Source: Tissierella sp032104385
Lineage (GTDB): Bacteria; Bacillota; Clostridia; Tissierellales; Tissierellaceae
Length of the DNA stretch: 64,000 nucleotides
Direction of reading: 5' to 3'
NCBI RefSeq assembly: GCF_032104385.1
Contig: NZ_DAMCHJ010000009.1
Span: forward strand, 61,693 to 125,692
Positions 53,617 through 62,226 of this stretch are shown in pieces. A program made the position numbers and the translations under genes. Under the pieces are notes generated by a model. That model saw only the letters and a list, made by a program, of their open reading frames with translations, made no database searches and was not told where the DNA came from. Position 1 is the first letter of the stretch, and each line of letters begins with the position of its first letter.

Positions 53617-55716
53617 ATGGATATTTTGAAAGTACTTATTGATGAGTTTAAATTAAAACCCTATCAAGTGAAAAATACAGTGGAATTATTGGATGATGGG
53701 AATACAATACCTTTTATAGCTAGATACAGGAAAGAACAGACAGGAGAGTTACAAGATATTGTTATAAGAGAATTATCCAATAGATTAACTTATCTAAGAA
53801 ATTTGGAGGCGAGGAAAGAAGAAGTTATAAGACTTATTGATGAGCAAGGTAAACTTACAGAGGAGCTTAAAAAAGAGATTATAGAATCAGAAACACTTCA
53901 AAGGATTGATGATTTATATAGACCATTTAGACCAAAGAGAAGAACTAGAGCAACCATTGCAAAGGAAAAGGGATTAGAGCCTCTTGCTGAAATTATAATG
54001 GATCAATCCTTAGATAAGGAAGAATTTAAAAAGAAGATAATTAGCTTTATAGATGAAGAAAAGGGAGTTAATAACGAAGAAGAAGCATTAGCTGGGGCTA
54101 TGGATATTATTGCAGAGATATTATCTGATGATGCTGACAATAGGGATATGATGAAGAAGATTATTAATGACAAAGGAATTTTAGTAGTAGAGGGAGTGGA
54201 CAAAGAAGAGAAAACTGTATATGAAATGTACTATGATTATAAAGAATCGGTAAAATCTATTGCAAATCATAGGATATTAGCTATAAATAGGGGAGAAAAG
54301 GATAAAAAGCTAAAGGTGACATTGAATATAGATAGTGTTGATTTAACAAAGTTGTTAGGAAATCGTTTAATAAAAGATAAAAGTAAAGATACAGCTTTAT
54401 ACATAGAAAAGGCAATAGATGATGGGTATAAAAGACTTTTATTTCCTTCAATAGAAAGAGAAATAAGAAACAACTTGACGGAAAGAGCAGAAGAGGAAGC
54501 CATAAAGGTATTTGCCATAAACTTAAAGCCACTACTTATGCAGCCACCGATTAAAGGTAAAACTGTAATGGCAATTGACCCAGGATTTAGAACGGGATGT
54601 AAGATTGCAGTTGTAGATGAAACAGGAAAGATGATGGATTTCACTACTGTGTATCCAACAGAACCCCAAAATAAGGTGGAAGAAACAATAGTGAAATTAA
54701 AAGAATTAATTAATAAATTTAATGTAGATATAATAGCCATTGGAAATGGTACTGCATCTAGAGAAACTGAGATGGTAGTAGCTCAAATGATAGGTGAAAT
54801 AGATAAAAAGGTATCATATATAATAGTTAGTGAAGCAGGGGCATCAATTTACTCAGCATCAGAAGTAGGCATAAAGGAATTTCCAGATTTAGATGTATCC
54901 ATTCGTGGAGCAGTTTCTATTGGAAGAAGGCTGCAAGACCCTATGGCGGAGCTTGTAAAGATTGAACCAAGACATATTGGAGTGGGACAATATCAGCATG
55001 ATTTGAATCAAGGAAAGCTCGATGAAGCTCTCACTGGAGTTGTAGAGGATTGTGTAAATAGTGTAGGAGTAGATTTAAATACTGCAAGTCCATCTCTGTT
55101 AAAATATGTAGCTGGAATATCTACAAGAGTTGCTAATAGTTTAGTTAATCATAGGGAAGAAAAAGGAAAGTTTATAAATAGAAAAGAACTTCTTAAAGTA
55201 AAAGGATTAGGAGAAAAGACTTTTATCCAATGTGCAGGATTTTTACGAATTCCTGAAGGTGATAATCCTTTAGATAATACAGGAGTCCATCCGGAATCCT
55301 ATGAGGTAGCCGAAAAACTACTTAAGATAGATTATTCTAAGGGAGAAATAGAAAAAATATCGGAGGAATTAAATATTGGTATTCCAACTCTTGAAGATAT
55401 AATCAAGGAGCTAGAAAAGCCAGGAAGAGATCCAAGAGATGAGATGCCAAAGCCTATTTTAAGACAGGATGTACTTAAGATAGAAGATTTAAAGGAGGAT
55501 ATGGTTTTAAATGGAACTGTAAGAAACGTAGTAGACTTTGGTGCGTTTGTAGATATAGGTGTAAAGGAAGATGGATTAGTACATATATCTCAGCTTTCTA
55601 ATAGATATATTAAACATCCTAAAGAAGTTGTTAAGGTAGGAGATATAGTTAAGGTTAGGATAGTGGAAGTGGATATGGAAAGAGGAAGAATAGCATTAAG
55701 CATGAAGGAAGTATAA
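53617..55716 (+). CDS. tex: Tex family RNA-binding transcription accessory protein
   Basis: About 699 residues from ATG 53617, eight bases after GAAGGGA; ATG 53611 is only two bases from it. Order: N-terminal Tex helices (YRPFRPKRRTRATIAKEKGL), a YqgF/RuvC-like domain (AIDPGFRTGCKIAVVD), helix-hairpin-helix repeats (LNTASPSLLKYVAGI; LLKVKGLGEKTF), and a C-terminal S1 domain (LNGTVRNVVDFGAFVDIGV). It binds nucleic acid and affects transcription and stress tolerance. Confidence 0.94.
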   Translation: MDILKVLIDEFKLKPYQVKNTVELLDDGNTIPFIARYRKEQTGELQDIVIRELSNRLTYLRNLEARKEEVIRLIDEQGKLTEELKKEIIESETLQRIDDLYRPFRPKRRTRATIAKEKGLEPLAEIIMDQSLDKEEFKKKIISFIDEEKGVNNEEEALAGAMDIIAEILSDDADNRDMMKKIINDKGILVVEGVDKEEKTVYEMYYDYKESVKSIANHRILAINRGEKDKKLKVTLNIDSVDLTKLLGNRLIKDKSKDTALYIEKAIDDGYKRLLFPSIEREIRNNLTERAEEEAIKVFAINLKPLLMQPPIKGKTVMAIDPGFRTGCKIAVVDETGKMMDFTTVYPTEPQNKVEETIVKLKELINKFNVDIIAIGNGTASRETEMVVAQMIGEIDKKVSYIIVSEAGASIYSASEVGIKEFPDLDVSIRGAVSIGRRLQDPMAELVKIEPRHIGVGQYQHDLNQGKLDEALTGVVEDCVNSVGVDLNTASPSLLKYVAGISTRVANSLVNHREEKGKFINRKELLKVKGLGEKTFIQCAGFLRIPEGDNPLDNTGVHPESYEVAEKLLKIDYSKGEIEKISEELNIGIPTLEDIIKELEKPGRDPRDEMPKPILRQDVLKIEDLKEDMVLNGTVRNVVDFGAFVDIGVKEDGLVHISQLSNRYIKHPKEVVKVGDIVKVRIVEVDMERGRIALSMKEV

Positions 55717-55747
55717 ATAATTTACAAAGATAATAAAGATATTAATT

Positions 55748-55764
55748 GGCGACCTGTGGTCGCC
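55748..55764 (+). terminator. Probable terminator after tex
   Basis: GGCGACC/GGTCGCC, a 7-bp GC-rich stem with loop TGT; the following T run is short (GATTTTAAC). Confidence 0.6.
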
Positions 55765-55853
55765 TGATTTTAACACCATAAATAATTATTGAATAATCAA
55801 AATATTATAGATATAATGTTGTTTAGAGTTGCGAAATAAATGGAGGGGATTAT

Positions 55854-57011
55854 ATGATATTTATTAAAAACGGCAGAATATACACAATGGCAGGAGATAT
55901 AATAGAAAATGGTTCAATACTTATAAAAGAGGGTAAGATAATAGAAGTAGGGCAAGATATTATTGCTCCATTAGATGCAGAGGTAATTGATGTAGAAGGC
56001 AGAATGGTGACTCCGGGATTTATAGACGCTCATTGTCATCTAGGTATGTGGGAAGAAGGAATAGGATTTGAAGGCAGTGATGGAAATGAAATGACAGATC
56101 CAGTAACTCCTCATATGAGGGCAATTGATGGTATAAACCCTATGGATATTTCCTTTGAAGAAGCATATCAAGGTGGAGTAACTACTGCTGTTACTGGTCC
56201 AGGGAGTGCCAATGTAATAGGAGGTACTTTTGTAGCTATAAAAACTTATGGAAATAGAATAGATGATATGATAATAAAGAACCCTGTTGCTATGAAAATA
56301 GCATTTGGTGAGAATCCTAAGAGAATATATGATTCTCAAAAGAAATCTCCTATGACTAGAATGGCTACAGCTGCAATACTTAGAGATACTTTATTTAAAG
56401 CAAAAACCTATTTAGAAAAGAAGGAAAAGGCAGAAGACCCTTCAAAAATGCCTGATTATGATATAAAGATGGAAGCTTTAATACCAGTGCTAAAGAAGGA
56501 AATTCCTTTAAAGGCTCATGCTCATAGGGCAGATGATATATTTACATCTATTAGGATAGCTAAGGAATTTGATTTAGATATTACATTAGACCATTGTACA
56601 GAAGGACATTTAATAGCTGAATATTTATCAAAGGAAGGAAAGCCTGCCATAGTAGGACCTACATTTGGAAATAGATCCAAATTTGAATTGCAAAATAAAT
56701 CCTTTGATACACCTAGGATATTAAATGAAGCAGGAGTTAAAATAGCAATCATTACTGATTCTCCAGTAATCCCTCTACAACATTTACCCCTATGTGCAGG
56801 ACTCGCATATAATGCAGGACTTCCCGAAATTGAGGCATTAAAGGCTATTACAATAAATGCTGCTGAAATAGTAGGCTTACAAGATAGGATAGGAAGTATA
56901 GAAGTAGGGAAAGATGCAGACATTGTCATATTTGATGGCAATCCAATAAAAGATATTGACTCTAAGACATTTGTTACAATAATTGACGGGAAAGTAGTAT
57001 ATAAAAGATAG
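55854..57011 (+). CDS. Amidohydrolase family protein
   Basis: 385 residues of the metal-dependent amidohydrolase fold. DAHCHLGMWEEG near residue 60 holds the first HxH metal site; His residues in KAHAHRADD and LDHCTEGHL and the Asp in AIITDSPVIP complete the site. N- and C-terminal strands form the small beta domain (FIKNGRIYTM; VTIIDGKVVY). Related to imidazolonepropionase-like and prolidase-like hydrolases; the substrate is not clear. Confidence 0.85.
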   Translation: MIFIKNGRIYTMAGDIIENGSILIKEGKIIEVGQDIIAPLDAEVIDVEGRMVTPGFIDAHCHLGMWEEGIGFEGSDGNEMTDPVTPHMRAIDGINPMDISFEEAYQGGVTTAVTGPGSANVIGGTFVAIKTYGNRIDDMIIKNPVAMKIAFGENPKRIYDSQKKSPMTRMATAAILRDTLFKAKTYLEKKEKAEDPSKMPDYDIKMEALIPVLKKEIPLKAHAHRADDIFTSIRIAKEFDLDITLDHCTEGHLIAEYLSKEGKPAIVGPTFGNRSKFELQNKSFDTPRILNEAGVKIAIITDSPVIPLQHLPLCAGLAYNAGLPEIEALKAITINAAEIVGLQDRIGSIEVGKDADIVIFDGNPIKDIDSKTFVTIIDGKVVYKR

Positions 57012-57080
57012 TGAATAGTGAAAAGATGATAGTAAATAATGAATAACTAATATTTATTCACTATATTTGGAGGTGGTTTT
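57012..57080. repeat. AT-rich spacer repeat (TAGTGAATAGTG type)
   Basis: TAGTGAATAGTG (from 57010) and an inverted TATTCACTATA (57055-57065) form a loose dyad. Similar sequence occurs near 52320 and, as a clean hairpin, at 59892-59939. Confidence 0.4.
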
Positions 57081-58202
57081 ATGAAGCTTGGTTTTATAGT
57101 TAATCCTATTGCAGGCATGGGAGGTAGAGTAGGATTAAAGGGTACAGATGGTCTTGAGGTTTTGGAGAAAGCTAGAAGTCTTGGTGCAGTACCAGAATCT
57201 CCAAATAAAGCAAAAAAGGCATTAGAAGTGTTATTGTCTATTAAAGATAGATTAGAGATTTACACTTATCCAGGTAGTATGGGTGAAGAAGAAGCATTAG
57301 AAGTAGGATTTAAACCAATAGTATTAGAAGATGGAAAGGATAAATTTTATCCTAAAGATACGGAGGAAGCTGCAAAGAAAATGGTTGAAAAGGGAGTAGA
57401 TTTAATCCTTTTTGCTGGTGGAGACGGTACTGCAAGAAATATTTACTCTGCAATTGGTACAGAAGTACCAGTTGTAGGAATACCGGCAGGAGTTAAGATT
57501 CACTCTGGAGTATATGCAAATCATCCAAAGGCAGCAGGAGAAATCGCATTAAAATATTTTCAAGATGAGCATATGGAAACAATAGAAGCTGAAGTAATGG
57601 ATATAGATGAAGATGCCTTTAGAGAAGGAATAGTTACAGCAAGACTATATGGATATATGAGGATCCCACTTGAACCACAATTGATTCAAACAACTAAATC
57701 AGGTGGTGGTCTAGGTTCTGAGGAGGAGGCATTAAATGGAATTGCTGATAGAGTTATTGAGGAAATGGAAGAAGAACCAGATACTTTCTTTATAATAGGC
57801 TCTGGAACATCTACACGTCCAATAATGGAGAATCTTGGTCTGCCTAATACTCTATTAGGAATAGATATAGTAAAAGATAAAGAATTAATTGCCTCAGATG
57901 TAAATGAAAGACAGATTCTAGATATAATAGATGGGCATAAATCTAAAATAGTTGTAACTATCATAGGCGGTCAGGGTTATATCTTTGGAAGAGGTAATCA
58001 ACAAATTAGTGCAGAAGTTATTAAAAGAGCAGGCAAAGAAAATATTAGGATAGTTGCACCTAAGAACAAAATCTTATCTTTAGAAGGGCGACCACTATTA
58101 GTTGATACAGGAAATGAAGAGGTGAATAGTATGTTTAATGGATATATGAAGGTATTAAATACCTATTATTCAGAATCCATAGAAAAAGTAGAAGGACTAT
58201 AA
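57081..58202 (+). CDS. ATP-NAD kinase family protein (COG3199-like)
   Basis: 373 residues. LILFAGGDGTARNIYSAIG near residue 114 is the GGDG nucleotide-binding motif, and GFIVNPIAGMGGRVGLKGTD at the N-terminus is typical of the archaeal-like or AcoX-type NAD kinase group. The C-terminal half is the beta-rich domain of that family. It may phosphorylate NAD, or a related substrate as in some catabolic operons. Standard ppnK motifs differ, so the exact activity is open. GGAGGTGG precedes the ATG. Confidence 0.75.
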   Translation: MKLGFIVNPIAGMGGRVGLKGTDGLEVLEKARSLGAVPESPNKAKKALEVLLSIKDRLEIYTYPGSMGEEEALEVGFKPIVLEDGKDKFYPKDTEEAAKKMVEKGVDLILFAGGDGTARNIYSAIGTEVPVVGIPAGVKIHSGVYANHPKAAGEIALKYFQDEHMETIEAEVMDIDEDAFREGIVTARLYGYMRIPLEPQLIQTTKSGGGLGSEEEALNGIADRVIEEMEEEPDTFFIIGSGTSTRPIMENLGLPNTLLGIDIVKDKELIASDVNERQILDIIDGHKSKIVVTIIGGQGYIFGRGNQQISAEVIKRAGKENIRIVAPKNKILSLEGRPLLVDTGNEEVNSMFNGYMKVLNTYYSESIEKVEGL

Positions 58203-58282
58203 AAGTTAATTTCAACTTTTACAAAAAACAAATTCCATTCTAAATAAGACAATGATATAATCATATCTAGGTGGTGGAGAAC

Positions 58283-58882
58283 GTGGATAAAGAGTTAAAA
58301 GAAATACTTAATAGACTTTTAGAAGGTCAAACTCGTTTGGAAACGGAACTAAGCAGTACTTCTAGTAGAGTAGAGAATATGGAAAAAGAACTAAGCAATA
58401 CTTCTAGTAGAGTTGAAAATATGGAAAAAGAACTAAGCAATACTTCTAGTAGAGTTGAAAATATGGAAAAAGAACTAAGCAATACTTCTAGTAGAGTCGA
58501 AAATATGGAAAAAGAACTAAGCAGTACTTCTAGTAGAGTCGAAAATATGGAAAAAGAACTAAGCAATACTTCCAATAGAGTTGAAAATATGGAAAGAGAA
58601 CTAAATAATAATTCAATTAAATTAGAAGATGTAGAAAAGAAAATAAAAGTTATCGCAGAAATACAGGTAGCACATAAGGAACAGAATGAACGGTATTTAA
58701 AGGATATATTACAAGAACAGCATAATATAAACACTCTATTCACAAGTTCTTTGAAATTTGTTTCGAATGAGGTAGTAGAGGTTAAACATAGTATAAAAGA
58801 GCTAAAAGAAAAATTTGATAAAGTTGAGAAAGTAACGATGCAAAATACTTATGATGTAGCTTACTTGAAATCAGTAAAATAA
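58283..58882 (+). CDS. Coiled-coil protein with 14-residue tandem repeats
   Basis: About 199 residues from GTG 58283 (AGGTGGTGGAG just upstream; two earlier GTGs overlap it). Residues ~22-105 are six copies of a 14-residue unit ELSNTSSRVENMEK plus a degenerate seventh; 14 residues are two heptads, so the region is one long coiled coil. A second helical part follows and ends in a segment VAYLKSVK. The build resembles the gene at 15271. Function unknown; perhaps a structural or phage-like tail-fibre-type coil, but no partner supports that. Confidence 0.65.
   Translation: MDKELKEILNRLLEGQTRLETELSSTSSRVENMEKELSNTSSRVENMEKELSNTSSRVENMEKELSNTSSRVENMEKELSSTSSRVENMEKELSNTSNRVENMERELNNNSIKLEDVEKKIKVIAEIQVAHKEQNERYLKDILQEQHNINTLFTSSLKFVSNEVVEVKHSIKELKEKFDKVEKVTMQNTYDVAYLKSVK
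58346..58639 (+). repeat. 42-bp tandem repeat, six units plus one degenerate
   Basis: Units begin at 58346, 58388, 58430, 58472, 58514 and 58556, with a diverged unit at 58598. The middle units differ by only a few bases, so copy number may vary between strains. Unit length is divisible by three, so gain or loss keeps the frame. Confidence 0.9.
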
Positions 58883-58910
58883 ATGCAGGAGATTTTTACT
58901 TTAAAAGCAC

Positions 58911-58939
58911 TTGACATTATTAAGAACCATGCATATAAT
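58911..58939 (+). promoter_or_regulatory. Consensus sigma-A promoter of ribU
   Basis: TTGACA, 17 bases, TATAAT: an exact consensus match, ending 13 bases before the FMN riboswitch. Confidence 0.85.
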
Positions 58940-58951
58940 TAAATTAAGATA

Positions 58952-59065
58952 TATCTTCAGGGGGAGGTGCAAGTCCTCACCGGCGGTAAAGCCCGCGAGC
59001 CGATGAATTCGGTTGACTTGGTTAGATTCCAAGGCCGACAGTTATAGTCTGGATGGAAGAAGATG
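58952..59065 (+). promoter_or_regulatory. FMN riboswitch (RFN element)
   Basis: The conserved blocks AGGGGGAGGTGCAAGTCCTC, ACCGGCGG, AGCCCGCGAGC and TAGTCTGGATGG(A)AGAAG are all present, in order. ATCTTC (58953) pairs with GAAGAT (59059) as the P1 helix. FMN binding would favour the terminator at 59102 and shut off ribU. Confidence 0.96.
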
Positions 59066-59101
59066 TAGTAGACTTAAACTATTTAGCTAGTCTATTTTTA
59101 G

Positions 59102-59130
59102 ACCCCGAAGATTTTCTTCGGGGTTATTTT
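59102..59130 (+). terminator. Riboswitch-controlled terminator
   Basis: 10-bp stem ACCCCGAAGA/TCTTCGGGGT with a TTT loop, followed by a T run; 37 bases after the riboswitch P1. Confidence 0.88.
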
Positions 59131-59133
59131 TAT

Positions 59134-59236
59134 GACCTAACTTAGCGAACGATAGTGAGCTTTAGTAGGTCAAAGGCAACGAACGCCAAATTCATGCGAA
59201 TGATAATGAGCAAATGAATTTGTGCAGTGAGACTGC
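59134..59236 (+). repeat. Paired GCGAAYGATARTGAGC hairpins in the ribU leader
   Basis: Between terminator and ribU lie GACCTA...TAGGTC (59134-59171) and CAAATTCAT...ATGAATTTG (59187-59222). Each encloses a near-identical loop: GCGAACGATAGTGAGC (59145-59160) and GCGAATGATAATGAGC (59196-59211). A third small hairpin GCAGT/ACTGC follows (59224-59236). The GC content is higher than the surroundings. Confidence 0.6.
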
Positions 59237-59274
59237 GATAATCCCGAGAAAATAAAAATTTGGAGGGATTTTTT

Positions 59275-59883
59275 ATGTATACATTAAGTAAAGAAACATG
59301 GAATACTAAAACCATGGTAAAGATTTCAGTACTTGGAGTAATTTCCTTTATCCTTATGTTTTTTGAACTGCCATTACCATGGCTGGCACCGCCATTTATG
59401 AAGATTGATATTTCAGATTTACCTTCATTAATCGGTTCTTTTGCCCTAGGACCTATGGCAGGAGTAATTATCCAATTTTTAAAGAATATTTTAAACCTTT
59501 TAATTGATGGAACTACAACTGGTGGGGTAGGAGAATTTGCTAATTTTGTAGTAGGGTCAGCATTTGCTTATACAGCAGGTTTTGTTTATTATAAGAAAAA
59601 GACATTTGGAAGAGCTGTAGTAGGACTATTTTTAGGAACTATAGTTATGACTATAGTTATTACACTTGCAAATTACTTTGTAATGTTTCCACTTTATGCA
59701 AAGTTAATGGGACAAGATATACAAGTATTTGTAGATATGGGTACAAAAATAAATAAAAATATTACAGATTTAAGGTCTATGATGTTAATAGCAGTAATAC
59801 CTTTTAATTTGCTGAAAGGAATTATGGTAACAGCCTTGACATTATTAATATATAAAAGAGTATCACCTATACTTCATAAATAA
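59275..59883 (+). CDS. ribU: Riboflavin ECF transporter substrate-binding subunit RibU
   Basis: About 202 residues from ATG 59275, eight bases after GGAGGG (TTG 59260 precedes that site). Five to six hydrophobic helices; PPFMKIDISDLPSLIGSFAL and KNILNLLIDGTTTGG are characteristic of RibU S components. It captures riboflavin and works with a shared ECF energy module encoded elsewhere. The FMN riboswitch upstream confirms the role. Confidence 0.92.
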   Translation: MYTLSKETWNTKTMVKISVLGVISFILMFFELPLPWLAPPFMKIDISDLPSLIGSFALGPMAGVIIQFLKNILNLLIDGTTTGGVGEFANFVVGSAFAYTAGFVYYKKKTFGRAVVGLFLGTIVMTIVITLANYFVMFPLYAKLMGQDIQVFVDMGTKINKNITDLRSMMLIAVIPFNLLKGIMVTALTLLIYKRVSPILHK

Positions 59884-59891
59884 AACCAATG

Positions 59892-59939
59892 AATAGTGAA
59901 TAGTTTTATGTAAGATGTACATTTTAACTATTCACTATT
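59892..59939. terminator. Bidirectional hairpin, AATAGTGAATAGTT type
   Basis: 14-bp perfect arms AATAGTGAATAGTT (59892-59905) and AACTATTCACTATT (59926-59939) between the convergent ribU and recQ genes. The arm sequence matches the spacer repeats near 52.3 and 57.0 kb. Confidence 0.6.
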
Positions 59940-59944
59940 TGTTA

Positions 59945-62110
59945 TTAACTAGTCCTTAATCCATTTTTAGCAATAATTATTTTAATATCTTCATAACTGA
60001 TGTCTTCAGGCAAAGCTTCCTTTATCGGTTTTAATTTCTCTAAACCTATTTGATTTACTATAGCTAATATCTTTTCTTCTTTTGCAGGGTCATTTATAAA
60101 TCTTGACCAATCTATATCTTGTCCATGTTCCTCACATTTTGATAGATGTTCAATTATAGTATTTATAGTAAAATTTCTTTTTTCAGATATTTCCTTTAAT
60201 GATAGACCTTCCAAATAACAATCATAAGTTAATTGATATCTGTCTACTAAATCTTCTCTTATAATTTCTTTTTTTCTAATATCTATAGAATTAATTCCTT
60301 TTTCATTGCAATAGTTTTTTATCACATGAAGAAATTTTTCTCCATAACTTTCATATTTCTTGGTTCCTACTCCCTTTATCATGAGCATAGATTCTTTGTT
60401 TTGAGGAAAATAAGACGACATTTCTATTAATGTAGAATCATGGAATATCATAAATGGAGCTAGTCCCTTTTCTTGAGATAGGAAGAATCTCAGGGATTTT
60501 AATTCTTGGAATAAATCTTCATCAAAGTTTTCTATCATATCTTTTGTGGATAATCCTTTTTTCTCACTAGATGATTTAGTTTCTAATAGATGTTTTTTAT
60601 GATAGACTTTAACCTGGCCTCTTAACACTTCTCCGGCAGTTCGTGATAATTTTAATACAGGAAATTTATCTGCTGTTATATAGATATATCCTCTAGATAC
60701 TAGAGTCATTATAATCTCTCTTAATGTACTTTCACTGTACTCTTTCATAATTCCATAGGTGGAAACACTATCCAATCCAAACTCTAATAATTTTTTATTC
60801 TTTGAACCCCTAAGAACTTGAATAACCATGGTTAAGCCATATCTTTCCTGGACTCTATATATACAGGATAGTATTTTTTGAGACTCTATTGTAATATCCA
60901 CCATTTCTGATTTATCTAAGCAGTTTCCACAGTTATTACAATTAGGATTTTTGGTGGTTTCCCCAAAATAATCTAATATACTATTTCTTAAACAATTATT
61001 TGTATGGCAGTAATCAACAAGATATTGAAGATTTTTATAGAGAATAGTTTCTCGCTCCAATGATATTGGATTATTTTGTATCAAAAGTTTTTGTTTTACT
61101 ATATCTGATGGAGAATATAGAAGAGTACAATGACTAGGCTCTCCATCACGACCTGCACGTCCAGCTTCTTGATAATATGCTTCCATATTTTGAGGCATAT
61201 TATAATGAATTACAAATCTAACATCCGGCTTATCTATTCCCATACCAAAAGCATTGGTAGCTACTATTATTTGTACTTTATTAAATATAAAATCATCTTG
61301 GTTTCTTTGTCTAGTATTTGCACCCATTCCTCCATGATAAGGAACTACAGAAAAACCTTCATTATTTAGTTTTTCACTTAAGGCTTCTACAGTCTTTCTT
61401 GTGGAGCAGTAGATAATGCCTGATTCATTTTCGAAATTATTTTTTATATAATTAACTAAATAAGAATATTTATTGCTTACTTTTATAACTTGATAAAATA
61501 AATTTGGTCTATCAAATCCTATTATTGATTCTATAGGATTTCTAAGTTCTATTAATTCTTTAATTTCCTGTACTACCTCTTTAGTAGCTGTTGCAGTATA
61601 TGCACCAACTACTGGTCTATTGGAAAAGGTTCTAATAAATCTTGGAATTTCCCTGTATGAAGGTCTAAAGTCATGACCCCATTGACTAATACAATGTGCC
61701 TCATCAATAGCTACCATGGATACTTTTATATCATTTACTAAATTAATAAAAGAAAATGTATTTAAACGCTCTGGGGCTACATATATTATTTTATATTTAC
61801 CTTCTTTTATTTCTTGTACTCTATGACTATATTCGCTATCATCTAAGGTGCTATTTATAAAAGTACCAGATATTCCAATTTCATTTAATGAATCTACTTG
61901 ATCTTTCATTAAGGATATAAGAGGGGAAACAACTATTGTAATTCCATCTAATAATATAGCTGGTAATTGATAACAAAGAGATTTTCCTCCACCTGTAGGC
62001 ATGATACCCAAGACATCTTTACTTTTCAAAACTCCATTTATTAACTTTTCTTGACCCTCTTTAAATTCTGTATATCCAAAATAAGCTTTAAGAGCCTTAT
62101 AAATATTCAC
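59945..62110 (-). CDS. recQ: ATP-dependent DNA helicase RecQ with C-terminal HTH domain
   Basis: 721 residues. Walker A MPTGGGKS near residue 38, the DEAH box AIDEAHCISQWGHDFRP near 138, the helicase C domain (YYQEAGRAGRDGEPS) and a four-cysteine zinc site (CLRNSIL...CNNCGNC). RQC, then HRDC (residues ~510-600), follow. An extra ~90 residues at the end resemble the HTH_40 domain (EGLSLKEISEKRNFTINTII) seen on clostridial and bacillary RecQ. It unwinds DNA during recombination and repair. Confidence 0.93.
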   Translation of the reverse strand: MNIYKALKAYFGYTEFKEGQEKLINGVLKSKDVLGIMPTGGGKSLCYQLPAILLDGITIVVSPLISLMKDQVDSLNEIGISGTFINSTLDDSEYSHRVQEIKEGKYKIIYVAPERLNTFSFINLVNDIKVSMVAIDEAHCISQWGHDFRPSYREIPRFIRTFSNRPVVGAYTATATKEVVQEIKELIELRNPIESIIGFDRPNLFYQVIKVSNKYSYLVNYIKNNFENESGIIYCSTRKTVEALSEKLNNEGFSVVPYHGGMGANTRQRNQDDFIFNKVQIIVATNAFGMGIDKPDVRFVIHYNMPQNMEAYYQEAGRAGRDGEPSHCTLLYSPSDIVKQKLLIQNNPISLERETILYKNLQYLVDYCHTNNCLRNSILDYFGETTKNPNCNNCGNCLDKSEMVDITIESQKILSCIYRVQERYGLTMVIQVLRGSKNKKLLEFGLDSVSTYGIMKEYSESTLREIIMTLVSRGYIYITADKFPVLKLSRTAGEVLRGQVKVYHKKHLLETKSSSEKKGLSTKDMIENFDEDLFQELKSLRFFLSQEKGLAPFMIFHDSTLIEMSSYFPQNKESMLMIKGVGTKKYESYGEKFLHVIKNYCNEKGINSIDIRKKEIIREDLVDRYQLTYDCYLEGLSLKEISEKRNFTINTIIEHLSKCEEHGQDIDWSRFINDPAKEEKILAIVNQIGLEKLKPIKEALPEDISYEDIKIIIAKNGLRTS

Positions 62111-62226
62111 AGAAACACCTCCAAGATGATTTTATAATTTTTAAGGTGTAATATCAAGGCGTAATTGCCATATTAGATTTATTATTGATATAATGTAATA
62201 AAGAATTTATATGGGGAGGGAAGAAT

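Noticed and set aside
54267..54740. Long minus-strand open frames inside tex (157 and 83 codons)
   Set aside because: Shadows of a clear, conserved plus-strand gene; no binding sites or recognisable products.
58346..58639. CRISPR-like array
   Set aside because: The repeats are directly adjacent with no spacers and are in-frame coding sequence.
58327..58743. Minus-strand open frame of 138 codons across the 42-bp repeats
   Set aside because: It is the antisense of the tandem repeat; there is no ribosome binding site, and its Ser/Leu repeat simply mirrors the coding strand.
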